64,000 nt of DNA, from positions 162,635,501 through 162,699,500 of the forward strand of contig CM075651.1 of NCBI GenBank assembly GCA_037953625.1. The letters run 5' to 3'. The translations under genes were made by a program, and so were the position numbers. The stretch comes from Crotalaria pallida. Lineage: Eukaryota; Streptophyta; Magnoliopsida; Fabales; Fabaceae. The stretch's first letter is position 1. Each line of letters starts with the position of its first letter. Below the pieces are notes generated by a model. It made no database searches. It saw only the letters and a program-made list of their open reading frames with translations, and was not told the DNA's origin. Below are positions 57,301-64,000 of the stretch, piece after piece.

Positions 57301-58031
57301 AATTAAATACAGTTTGCTTAATAATAAACATTATAAAAGAAAACTACTCTTCAAACGAAATAGCAATAATAATATGATCAATACTAATTCTTTGCGTTGA
57401 TAAATAATATATACTTTATTTTTAATGATGATCACTTCCATCTGAAAACGTTAGAGGACATTAATAGTAACAAATAAAATTCATTTTGCACAAGAAAAAA
57501 GTTGTACTTTTTATCCAAAATCATTTTGTCATAGACTCAAAGTTATAAAAAATGCAACTCTGCTCATAATCGTCCCCAACAACCAATTAAAATGATACAA
57601 TAGCAACAAGACATATAGCATTAGCGAGTTTGGGTTCAAACCCAAGAAATTGTTCCTTCTCCCCCATTCCCTAAAAAAAGAAAATAATGTTTATCTAAAA
57701 AAAAAAAAACTTTAATATTAGCCTCCTGGACTAACTCGGTTCCTTTACAAAAACCTCCACTTCTTAGAGCTCACTGGCCTTAGATAGCTTCTGAGCATGT
57801 TTCTTGTGCTTAGACAATTATGGATTTTTTAAAATTTTTTTATATATATTATTTATCTATTTTTATCTTCTCAAAACTTCAATATTGCCCAAGGCTAAGG
57901 TTGATATACTTGGACGTGAATGATTTGCAATAATATATTTTTGCCAATTACTTTTTCATGTTGTTAATGACATATTTTGCTTGTTGCAGTTGTTTTGTGC
58001 AGAGTGCTTTCTCTTGCCTTTATTTAGATAA
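39309..58031 (+). CDS. UbiA-family aromatic (flavonoid/homogentisate-type) prenyltransferase, 13 exons, 405 aa
   Basis: Membrane enzyme that joins a prenyl diphosphate to an aromatic acceptor, probably in plastids. Exons: 39309-39360, 40097-40144, 45525-45796, 45885-45968, 48796-48870, 51314-51397, 54517-54606, 55161-55262, 55656-55751, 55865-55936, 56014-56109, 57144-57248 and 57990-58031. All have GT/AG borders with matching phases. The first aspartate motif NQLCDIEID is at residues 168-176; the second, KDIPDMEGD, at 301-309. Conserved INKPYLPLASGK, LPLLRWK, LGHAILALALWYRAKSVDL and a C-terminal LLPLFR are present, with eight or nine hydrophobic segments. The N-terminus MSFVFAAPFPNASSITAG is transit-peptide-like. 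Length and exon text resemble legume flavonoid prenyltransferases such as Sophora SfN8DT (about 407 aa), which derive from homogentisate phytyltransferase. Acceptor and donor cannot be read from sequence. The frame is intact although the gene spans 18.7 kb. Confidence 0.93.
39785..39932. mobile_element. Small foldback MITE in intron 1
   Basis: Carries TTTTTTTACACATTCACTTC and, inverted, GTGTAAAAAAAATTTAAC with CATCGTCGATGCACCATC at the end. Same family as 13885-14060. Confidence 0.5.
40750..40905. mobile_element. Foldback MITE in intron 2
   Basis: CTGTACATTGACAGTGTAAA at the left is mirrored by TTTACACTGTCAGTGTATA at the right, around a core with AACCAATCAACGGTGGAT. Confidence 0.6.
40945..41182 (+). 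mobile_element. Short non-autonomous Helitron in intron 2
   Basis: 5' end TCTATACTATTCTATAAAGG directly after an A. 3' end has a hairpin GCCCG-TGCGAT-CGGGC (41156-41171), then 7 bases and CTAG, followed by T. This is the 5'-TC...hairpin...CTRR-3' structure inserted between A and T. 238 bp, no coding. Confidence 0.8.
41190..43930 (-). pseudogene. Endogenous pararetrovirus (Caulimoviridae) remnant in intron 2
   Basis: A very AT-rich block whose minus strand retains pieces of a pararetroviral polyprotein broken by many stops and frameshifts. In minus-strand order: charged, coiled-coil-like segments; a capsid-like region around 42400-43100; a zinc-knuckle-like stretch near 42000-42040 ending DEEGHYANKCPK with abnormal cysteine spacing (C-x-C instead of C-x2-C); and around 41500-41800 a segment ending IPSIYQQEIGMDIVIENN that resembles the aspartic-protease end. 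The order capsid, zinc knuckle, protease fits caulimovirids. No reverse transcriptase is found; it would lie beyond 41190, where the Helitron sits. Old, incomplete and incapable of expression as a protein. A decayed retrotransposon is the main alternative. Confidence 0.6.
44787..45222. mobile_element. MULE-type MITE (418 bp) with perfect 9-bp duplication, intron 2
   Basis: Element 44796-45213. GGGTGTTTCTATCATGCAAT at the left and its inverse at the right (complement GGGAGTTACTATCATGCAAT); inverted arms of nearly 200 bp. Duplication AAAATTTAA at 44787-44795 and 45214-45222. Confidence 0.9.
46138..46412. mobile_element. CTCCCTC MITE, family B, intron 4
   Basis: TACTCCCTCATGTTTTTATTAT to TATGCTTTATAATAAGGAC. 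Interior matches 60492-60786 and each half of 16355-16882. Confidence 0.65.
46445..46955. repeat. Cluster of GAGACGGAAT motifs in both orientations
   Basis: Roughly twenty copies of GAGACGGAAT or its inverse ATTCCGTCTC (with variants) packed in 500 bp, many joined as GAGACGGAAAGAATTCCGTCTC palindromes. This density of short inverted motifs is typical of subterminal transposase-binding regions of CACTA-type transposons. No CACTA termini or transposase seen nearby. Lies in prenyltransferase intron 4. Confidence 0.7.
47275..47995 (+). pseudogene. LINE (L1-type) reverse transcriptase 3' remnant in intron 4
   Basis: A degenerate plus-strand frame keeps CVFLGDNNEIIEHLFLRC, the zf-RVT motif of plant L1 elements (C-x2-C...E...H-L-F-x-x-C pattern with one Cys lost), followed in shifting frames by REDRNKMFSFG and LMDLIKVRSWICF. 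It ends in GCTTATAAAAAAAAA at about 47985-48001. Numerous stops; inactive. Confidence 0.75.
48967..49514. mobile_element. MULE-type foldback (530 bp), intron 5
   Basis: Element 48976-49505 with ends GGCTTATTTAACATTTTACT and complement GGCTTATTTAAGTTTTTAGT. Duplication AAAAACTTA/AAAAACTCA, one mismatch. Inner arms contain CACTTAAGTGATGA inverses. Confidence 0.85.
49525..49799. mobile_element. CTCCCTCCGG MITE, family E, intron 5
   Basis: TACTCCCTCCGGTCTCATAT to TTCGAGACCGAAGGGAGTAG. Related to the inverted pair at 59748-60250. Confidence 0.75.
49917..49965 (+). mobile_element. Ultra-truncated LINE insertion (about 19 bp)
   Basis: ATACCTACATTTATC occurs at 49917-49931 and 49951-49965, separated only by GTTCATAAAAAAAAAAAAA. 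A 15-bp target duplication with a poly(A) tail is the footprint of target-primed reverse transcription that copied almost nothing but the tail. Confidence 0.75.
49962..51090. mobile_element. 1.1-kb near-perfect hairpin MULE, copy 1 (intron 5)
   Basis: Element 49971-51081. Ends GGGATTTGATTTTCTAAC and complement GGGAGTTGATTTTCTAAC; arms of about 500 bp meet near 50500 at an inverted TACTCCAGGGGGCTGGCGTA motif. Perfect 9-bp duplication TATCAAGCA at 49962-49970 and 51082-51090. Arms contain pyrimidine/TTC tracts mirrored by GAA tracts and CpG-rich TACGCC/GGCGTA boxes. Short reading frames here are by-products of the repeats. Confidence 0.92.
51106..51222 (+). mobile_element. 5'-truncated LINE tail (about 90 bp), intron 5
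   Basis: TTAGCATGTGATTGT at about 51107-51121 and 51208-51222 (15 bp) brackets sequence ending TTTTTGCTTATAAAAAAAAA, a LINE 3' tail like that at 47985. Ends about 90 bp before exon 6. Confidence 0.82.
51700..52529. mobile_element. Hairpin MULE, copy 2 (intron 6), left end lost
   Basis: Same family as 49971-51081: shared CAAACTCACCCACAATCACC, CCCTACGCCAATGTCGAAGC and GTCAAAAACCCAAAA. The right end complement is GGGTTTTGATTTTCTAAC; the left end lacks about 50 bp of terminus. The central loop is shorter and the arms less perfect than copy 1. In the same orientation as copy 1, though the element is nearly symmetrical. Confidence 0.85.
52621..52897. mobile_element. CTCCCTCCGTTTC MITE, family C, intron 6
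   Basis: TACTCCCTCCGTTTCATATT to AATTGGAACGGAGGGAGTA. Interior matches 61180-61905. Confidence 0.8.
53097..53122. repeat. (AT)n microsatellite
   Basis: Uninterrupted AT dinucleotide run in prenyltransferase intron 6. Confidence 0.85.
53530..54042. mobile_element. Foldback MULE-type MITE, family A copy 2, intron 6
   Basis: AAATTATGTCACAAGTCCTT is mirrored by AGACTTGTCACATAATTAAA. Interior CACGTGATG/CATCACGTG and TGACATGT blocks as in 1353-1828. Flanks TATAAATAC and TATAATGAA are poorly matched. Confidence 0.7.
54655..55012. mobile_element. Partial foldback related to 28107-28631, intron 7
   Basis: GACTTATTTATGTTTTTTTC, AGTCTTTATAAGTTATTTTG and CGCTAGGAAAAATCA parallel the left arm of the 28107 element. 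The interior ACCACGTGGTGTGAATGAGG is mirrored near 54975. The outer part of the right arm is missing. Confidence 0.6.
56343..56692. mobile_element. MULE-type MITE (332 bp) with perfect 9-bp duplication, intron 11
   Basis: Element 56352-56683: GGTTAAACTATTTATTATTT and complement GGCTAAACTACTCATTTGGT. Duplication TAAATCATT at 56343-56351 and 56684-56692. Internal CACTATTCATCCTATGTGGA inverted units. Confidence 0.92.
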
Positions 58032-58522
58032 GTATGCAATTACATTATTATTGAAATAAGAAATGGTGTTATACCTTTGTCGAGTGCTAACTTTATGTAT
58101 GTATTACTACTTTTTTTTTCCTTCCCTTTTTCTATTCATATACTCATTGTTATTGTCAATCTTTCATACCGGGTTTGTTGCGAGTCATAAAATTTAATGT
58201 TTAATTTTCTATTGTTTTATTACATTTTTGCCCCTGATTCCCCCTCTTATACGCGTGCTTTTGATCATTCTGTATCTGTCTCCTTTTCGTTTGTCTTTAT
58301 ACTCTAAGACAAGGAATAGTCATATGCTTTTAGAAAAAAAAATGTCCTTTTAAGGTTACTACTGCATATAGAAAAAAAAAATCTAAAGTCCATGTTTACT
58401 ACTTTTTCGGAAATATAAAAAATTACACTTTCCAACAACTTTTATTCACAATTAGTTCTTAACAAGTGTCCTAAAAGCATTTGTTAGTATTTTCCTTTAA
58501 ATAATTGGAGGAAAAAAATAAT
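58032..58522. other. Prenyltransferase 3' flank
   Basis: Likely 3'UTR followed by AT-rich sequence. No gene. Confidence 0.4.
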
Positions 58523-59342
58523 TACTCCCTCCGATCCTATTTATAATACTCTTTTAGGATTTTTATTTTGGTCATATTTATAAGATCCCTTTTTAATTAC
58601 TTCTTTTCACTAACACCCCCTATAAAATCAACACTTTTTAAAGTTCCAATGATAATTATAGGGATAGTTTTGAAAAAGTATATCAAATTTTCACATTTCC
58701 AATGTCACTAACAAATTTATTCACTCTCCTTAGTGGAAGTAAAAAACCCAAAAAAAAATCTTATAAATAGAATCGGATAAAGTATTAAATATTCTCTCCT
58801 ATCTTTATTATAAGCCGCCAAGGGAGTAGTTAATTATCAAATAAAAAATTTACCCTTTTTTTTTTAATTTTCAGGTATCCTTACGACCCTACCTTGATAG
58901 TGGAACTCATCCCTCAAACATAATCATGTTTATTACTCTTTCTACTAGTGTTTTTTCGAATGATCGAAAGCTTTGATCTTCCCTTAAACAGTAATCCCTT
59001 CGTTCACAGAATTTGGTCTTTTAGCTTTTTTTTTTTTTTTTTTTACAATGTTTAGCCTTTTATATTTTCAATACACAAACATATTTTTTTTTCCAATTTT
59101 AACCTTTCATTCAATCATTTCTCTTACTCCTCATTAATTCTACTTTTATCATCTCTAAACCATTATACATTAATTAATGGACACACTAATAAAAATTAAA
59201 TACTACTACAATTTTCAATAAAGATTAAATAGGTACATTTTAGACAAATTATACATAATACTTGCAATAATTAACACTTTCTTACTCAGTTAATCTGTGT
59301 GTCCAAACCTAAAAGGCCAAATATTGTGATAGGGAGAGAGTA
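58523..59342. mobile_element. Two adjacent MITEs (58523-58784 and 58994-59342)
   Basis: The first (ACTCCCTCCGATCCTATTTA to AAATAGAATCGGATAAAG) matches 20295-20582. The second (AATCCCTTCGTTCACAGAAT to ATTGTGATAGGGAGAGAGTA) is family D, matching 61438-61788 over its whole length. Confidence 0.75.
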
Positions 59343-59747
59343 ATATACTTCTACCATTATGTTAACACCCTCGCAGTAAATAAAAAATAACTGAATGATT
59401 AAGTTTTTAAGTCGAAATATATGACAATAATAAACTAATTATTGCTTTTATTGAAAATTTCAACCTTTTCGTAAGGAATAATATGTCAATTGCATCCAAT
59501 AAATTAAGGGGTCGTGTTAACATACGAACTATGCGGTAGTTCGGAGTGATACAAACTGTTTGTTTAAGGGCTGTGATTGCCAAAGTAAAGTGGACGGTCA
59601 ATGATAATTTATTTTCCAAGCTTCACCCGCAAAAGTAATTGCACCGTAGTAATGCTACTACTAGCCTGTCAAGCTAGCCATGTTAATCATTGCCAATAAA
59701 ACCAATTGCAATTTATTTTTTTATTGAGTTTTTTAATGTATACCCTA

Positions 59748-60250
59748 CACCACATACTGCCTCCGGCTTAAGAAAGTTATTTGATTGTATTTAATTTTCT
59801 CAAATTTATAAAAAAATAAAGATATTTTAGGAAAGTAGTGTCGGGAATGAAATAAAAATTAAATAAGATAACAATTTTCTAGAGATGTTTTAGGAAAATG
59901 CCATTAGAAATTAAACAAAATTTAATAAAGTTTGTTAATTTTTGCTTATATTTTAAACTAAGAGAAATATGTTTTTTATTGCTTATAATTCGAGTGATAC
60001 TCCCTCCCACTTGGTTTAAAATATAAGCAAGAATAATCAATCTTCTTAAATTTTATTTCATTCCCAATGCTACTTTCTTAAAATATACCTAGAAAATTAT
60101 TTTTTCATTTAATTTTTGTTTCATTTTCAATACTACTTTCCTAAAATACCTTTATTTTTTTACAAATTTGAGAAAATTAAATACATTCAACTAACTTTCT
60201 TAATAAGTGTGGAAGTAATTAATGTTGCTTATATTATAAGTCGTAGGATG
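59748..60250. mobile_element. Inverted pair of family E MITEs inside the MULE
   Basis: 59748-60002 and 60000-60250 are opposite copies meeting at TACTCCCTCCCACTTGG. Shared AAAGTAGTGTCGGGAATGAA and its inverse. The single copy at 49525-49799 is the same family. Confidence 0.7.
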
Positions 60251-60491
60251 TATATTTTAAGGAGTTAAATTTTATTCAAAAATTTAAAATATCATATAAT
60301 AAAATATTAGACAAATTATTTTCTTATACAAGTTAATTATTTTAAGTAATCTTAATATGTATAATATGTATCATTTGGTCACACAAGAAAAACTTATTTA
60401 GTACATATAGTTTTAACACTTGTTTCTCTTCTAATAAAATGAAACTTACTGATCTAAACTAACCAAAACAATTGGCAGAATGATAAAGATA

Positions 60492-60786
60492 CTTCCTCCG
60501 GTTTTTATTATAGGTCACATTCTATAAGGTTCTTTTATCCTAATTATAAGTCACTTTATATTTCCAATGTATTATTTATTGTTTTTTCTCTTTTTTGCCC
60601 TTATTAAATGTTTTGACTATCTATGTGTTTTTGTTGTTCATTAATGAGTTTGAATTTTCCAAGAAAAGTTTAGAGGGTAAAATTGTAATGTTACAATATA
60701 TTTTCATAAAATTTATAAAACTGACTACTTTTCTTGATATGTATAATTCGGTTAAATATGCCGTATAATAACGACTGGAGGAAGTA
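60492..60786. mobile_element. Family B MITE inside the MULE
   Basis: ACTTCCTCCGGTTTTTATTA to AATAACGACTGGAGGAAGTA. Matches 46138-46412. Confidence 0.75.
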
Positions 60787-61179
60787 CATTGTAACCTCAG
60801 GCAGTGAAGGATCCAAAAAATTTGACCAACATATACATAAATATAGAGCTTTAAAAATATAATATATTAAAAAAAATTAAGAGATTTTATTTTCCATATG
60901 TTTCTCTGTTTTGAATTTCATTAATGTTGTTTGAAAAATGATATATATATTTTTTTAATAATTTAGACTCAAATTTTTTCCTAAATATATAAAATTAACG
61001 CGTTATTTGTAGATAATTATTAATTAGATAAATACTATCTTATGACATGAGTTATTCACGTGTGTGGTTCACAAAATTTCTAGACTAATTTACGAGGAAA
61101 ACATATTGTTATTTTTATTGGTATATGGTTTATATTTTCCGATCCACGGATTAAGTATCCTTTTACTTGCATTAATGAT

Positions 61180-61905
61180 TACTCCCTACATTCCAATTTA
61201 ATCGTCGTTTTAGAAATTTCACACGAATTAATAAAGTCATTTAATATTTTAATTTTCAAGAGAATTATTAGATAACTTTATTATAATATTCTCACAGTAC
61301 ATTAATTATCGCTCATTTCACATATTTCAACATACTCCCTCCGTCTTCCTAGAAGGTGGCAAGAACCAATAGTAGAGCCTTTGAGTTGTATCATATTCGT
61401 TCTGTGCTAATAAGATTTTCCTTTTACCAAAAAAACATACTCCATCCGTTTCATATTTTTTGGCCTTTTAGGCTTTTTTTAGCATTCCATATCTTTTGTC
61501 ATTTTATAATTCCAATGCATAAACATATTTTTCTTTCCAACTTTAACCCTTCATTCAATTATTTCTCTTACTCCTCATCAATTATACTTTTATCATCTCT
61601 CATCTCTAAACTACTATACATTAATTAATGGACATACTTACTAATAAAAATTAAATATTGTTACAATTTTCAATAAGGATTAAATAAGAGCATTTTAGAC
61701 AAAATACACATAAAACTTACAATAATCAATATTTTCCTAATATTGTGCTCATGCCTAAAAGGCCAAAAGATATGAAACAGAGGGAGTATTAAATGAAAGT
61801 TTAAAGTTGGAAAAAATCAATTAATATATCATCGAATTCCTAAAGCGACTAATTTGAAACAAGTTAAAAAGGTTAAAGTGATAGATTAAGTGAAACGGAG
61901 GGAGT
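61180..61905. mobile_element. Family C MITE split by a family D MITE
   Basis: Outer family C parts lie at 61180-61336 and 61789-61905 (ACGGAGGGAGTGATAC end). A family D copy occupies 61438-61788 (TACTCCATCCGTTTCATATT to GAAACAGAGGGAGTA). 61337-61437 is a third short insertion ending in an A run. Confidence 0.7.
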
Positions 61906-62413
61906 GATACAATATGTCTTCTTTATATATATATATATATTATTTTTTTAAAAAAACTCTATATTTATCTAGCTGTGCTCAGACTTAAAAGACCAAACAC
62001 AGTGAAATGGAGGGAATACTAAATAAGTTTTTTTGATGTGTGACATATAATACATGTTAAAATTACTTAAAATAATTAATTTGTATGAGAAATAATTTGT
62101 TTAATATTTTATTATATGATATTTTAAATTTTTGAATAAAATTTAACTCTTTGAAATATATTTGTCATATGTCATAGGATACATATTAAAAAACTCAATA
62201 AAAAAATTAATTGGAAATTATTTTAGTTGGGAATATCACAATGATACATGGCTAAGAGCATTACTATGGTGCAATTACTTTAACAGGTGAAGCTTGAAAA
62301 ATAAATTATCATTGACCGTTCATTTTATATTGACAATCACATCCCTTAAATTAACCGTCTGTATCACTGCGAACTATTGCATAGTTCGTATGTTAAAACG
62401 CCCCATAAATTAA

Positions 62414-63139
62414 AACTAGTGTCAATGACACTCCCAAAAATTAATTCACTCATTCTACACATTTTGATTTTAAATTACGGTTATCTTAACCTCAGTCATA
62501 AAACATCCAAAAGTGAATATATTTTTTTTTAAAAAAAAAGTATAAAACTTTTTACTAGTATTTGTTAGATTAATTATTTTCCATAAAACACATTTATTAA
62601 TTAACTATTTAATACTCCCTCCGGTCCTATTTATATTAATACTATTATTTATTCGACCCAGTTCAACACAAAAAAAAAAAGTGCAAATAAATAATAAGAG
62701 ATGTTTTATTTCAAATAAATAATAAAATAACAAATGAAGTAAATAATTAAATAAATAAAATAAAACTATCCAAACAAAGTGATCATCAAATTGACTTAAT
62801 TGGTGACCATTTTCCTTTGAAGGACTAACTTTGTAACTATTGTATTTTTGGAGGACCAATATGAGGATGTTTTAAAATTCTACAAGGAAATGTGTCCTTA
62901 ATGTGGCTGCCATGCAACCATAAACGGTGGTGCATTATATGCAAATCCTGCATGCAGTTGCCTTAAATTTCAAAGCACAACAAAGATGATTAGTGGTACA
63001 ATTGAATAAATGGTAAGCAGATTAGGAACTCAAAATGTACATATAAGAAACAATATAAATCTAAAACTATCACATTTATACAAGTAGGTTTATGAATTGC
63101 GATAAAAACCAAAATGATTCTTTCAGAAGAGACACACCT
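62414..63139. other. Intergenic sequence and probable 3'UTR of the downstream minus-strand gene
   Basis: A half MITE (ACTCCCTCCGGTCCTATTTA) begins at 62612. The rest is AT-rich. The last part is probably the 3'UTR of the following gene. Confidence 0.4.
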
Positions 63140-63253
63140 TTATCTATAAGGTGGCACCCCAATCATCACCTCCAATGGTGCTAATTCATGTTGTAGAAAC
63201 TTATAAACTGATTCAGTAGTCACAGCAGCCACTCGAACAACGAGACCAATTTT
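63140..63253 (-). CDS. Last coding exon of an unidentified conserved-looking gene
   Basis: On the minus strand, an acceptor TTTTGTGTGCAG ends at 63254 and is followed by 37 codons and TAA. The exon reads KIGLVVRVAAVTTESVYKFL then QHELAPLEVMIGVPPYR. The composition and a well-formed acceptor suggest a real exon, and a short 3'UTR follows. I do not recognise the family. Upstream exons lie beyond 64000, so the intron here is at least 740 bp. Confidence 0.6.
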   Translation of the reverse strand, partial: KIGLVVRVAAVTTESVYKFLQHELAPLEVMIGVPPYR

Positions 63254-64000
63254 CTGCACACAAAATGAAGTTGCAGCCAGCAACATATATAACTAAATCA
63301 TATAACATGGTCATGAAGCAGGGCATAGTCAGTATAGTGTTTCAATAAATCTTAGCATCTTCCAATATGCTATCACCTTACTATTTAACCACCTAAATCC
63401 CTAAAAAACATATTATCTACAGTTAATTTGCATGTTGAAGAAACATTACCTAGGCTAGGATGAAAGTGAATGTTGAAATTACAGGGTTTTAGCTAAAAAT
63501 ATTGAAAAGAGAAAGACAGCTAATTACAGTACACCAGAATATATTATTGACAGATGTGATATTAGAGGCTATTCAATACCCAAACCTAACAGTCTATTTA
63601 TATTGATAATTAAATCAAGTACTAGTACAAGTGTACAACTAGCACAAGCAGACTAATACCAAGACTAATAAATATAATATCCTATTCCAAACAGTACAAA
63701 ACAGGGAATATTTCCCTTATTTCATTCTATTTTCCAATATTCTTATGTCTAATGAGCAATAGCATTGCACCAACAGTTGTATCTTTGAATCTATTTCTAC
63801 GAAAATACTGAAAATGAATTGAGTTCAAGCAAAAACCAGGACCATAGAAATCAGATATAAACTCAAGTTTAAAGCACTCTTTAAGCAATGGCATCATACT
63901 AGTATCTGACATTATATTCTATTGGGGGAGGCTCCGGTGCATGTTAATAGATAACATGCACCGGTGCATGCCTTCCTTTTTGGGTTATTTATTTATTTTT
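63254..64000 (-). other. Intron of the unidentified gene, with a palindrome near the edge
   Basis: No exon is evident. At 63934-63964 CCGGTGCATGTT and AACATGCACCGG form a 12-bp perfect stem around AATAGAT, preceded by GGGGGAGGCT and followed by a third GGTGCATGCC; possibly the end of a transposon that continues out of the window. Confidence 0.45.

Larger units (their letters stand above)
59499..62413. mobile_element. 2.9-kb non-autonomous MULE filled with nested MITEs
   Basis: Element 59508-62404. Inverted ends of about 160-180 bp: GGGGTCGTGTTAACATACGA left, complement GGGGCGTTTTAACATACGAA right; further shared GGTCAATGATAATTTATTTT and AAAGTAATTGCACC. Perfect 9-bp duplication ATAAATTAA at 59499-59507 and 62405-62413. 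The interior is almost wholly MITEs (families E, B, C and D) and AT-rich DNA. No transposase frame. Confidence 0.9.

Noticed and set aside
21245..58031. Functional cluster linking PPTase and prenyltransferase
   Set aside because: They act in unrelated pathways and are 14 kb apart with transposons between; neighbourhood is probably accidental.

Overview
The window is nuclear DNA from a flowering plant, most likely a papilionoid legume. It is AT-rich, its genes are split by GT-AG introns, it is crowded with small transposons, and it carries a membrane prenyltransferase of the legume flavonoid-prenyltransferase type and a captured legume-lectin fragment. Nothing looks bacterial; there are no operons, CRISPR arrays or rRNA genes. 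All gene models were built by eye from splice sites, reading phase and remembered family features. No database search or alignment program was run.

Layout: (1) 1-240, minus: first 80 codons of TRM112, cut by the window edge, with its leader and probable promoter to about 1260. (2) 3091-9954, minus: complete coatomer delta subunit, 11 coding exons, 519 aa. (3) 10.3-14.6 kb: transposon graveyard containing a plastid ndhD insertion, a Mutator-like element (MULE) inside it, and a Ty3/gypsy gag remnant. (4) 14675-18014, plus: hemerythrin-like protein, 3 exons, 384 aa, with a foldback element in each intron. (5) 21245-25437, plus: Sfp-type phosphopantetheinyl transferase, 5 exons, 290 aa; its introns hold a SINE and a hAT element carrying a lectin fragment. 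(6) 25.6-32.4 kb: LINE, SINE, gypsy and MITE remnants. (7) 32380-38673, plus: young Ty1/copia element with a frameshift. (8) 39309-58031, plus: UbiA-family aromatic prenyltransferase, 13 exons, 405 aa, with introns full of Helitron, endogenous pararetrovirus, MULE, LINE and MITE insertions. (9) 59508-62404: a 2.9-kb MULE stuffed with nested MITEs. (10) 63140-63253, minus: last coding exon of an unidentified gene that continues past the right edge.

The five identifiable genes do unrelated housekeeping or specialised jobs: translation/rRNA methyltransferase cofactor, Golgi-ER vesicle coat, probable metal-binding protein, carrier-protein activation, and plastid prenylation. They share no pathway. 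What stands out is transposon nesting. Many insertions keep readable target-site duplications, so their order can be worked out, and the prenyltransferase frame survives about 17 kb of intronic insertions.
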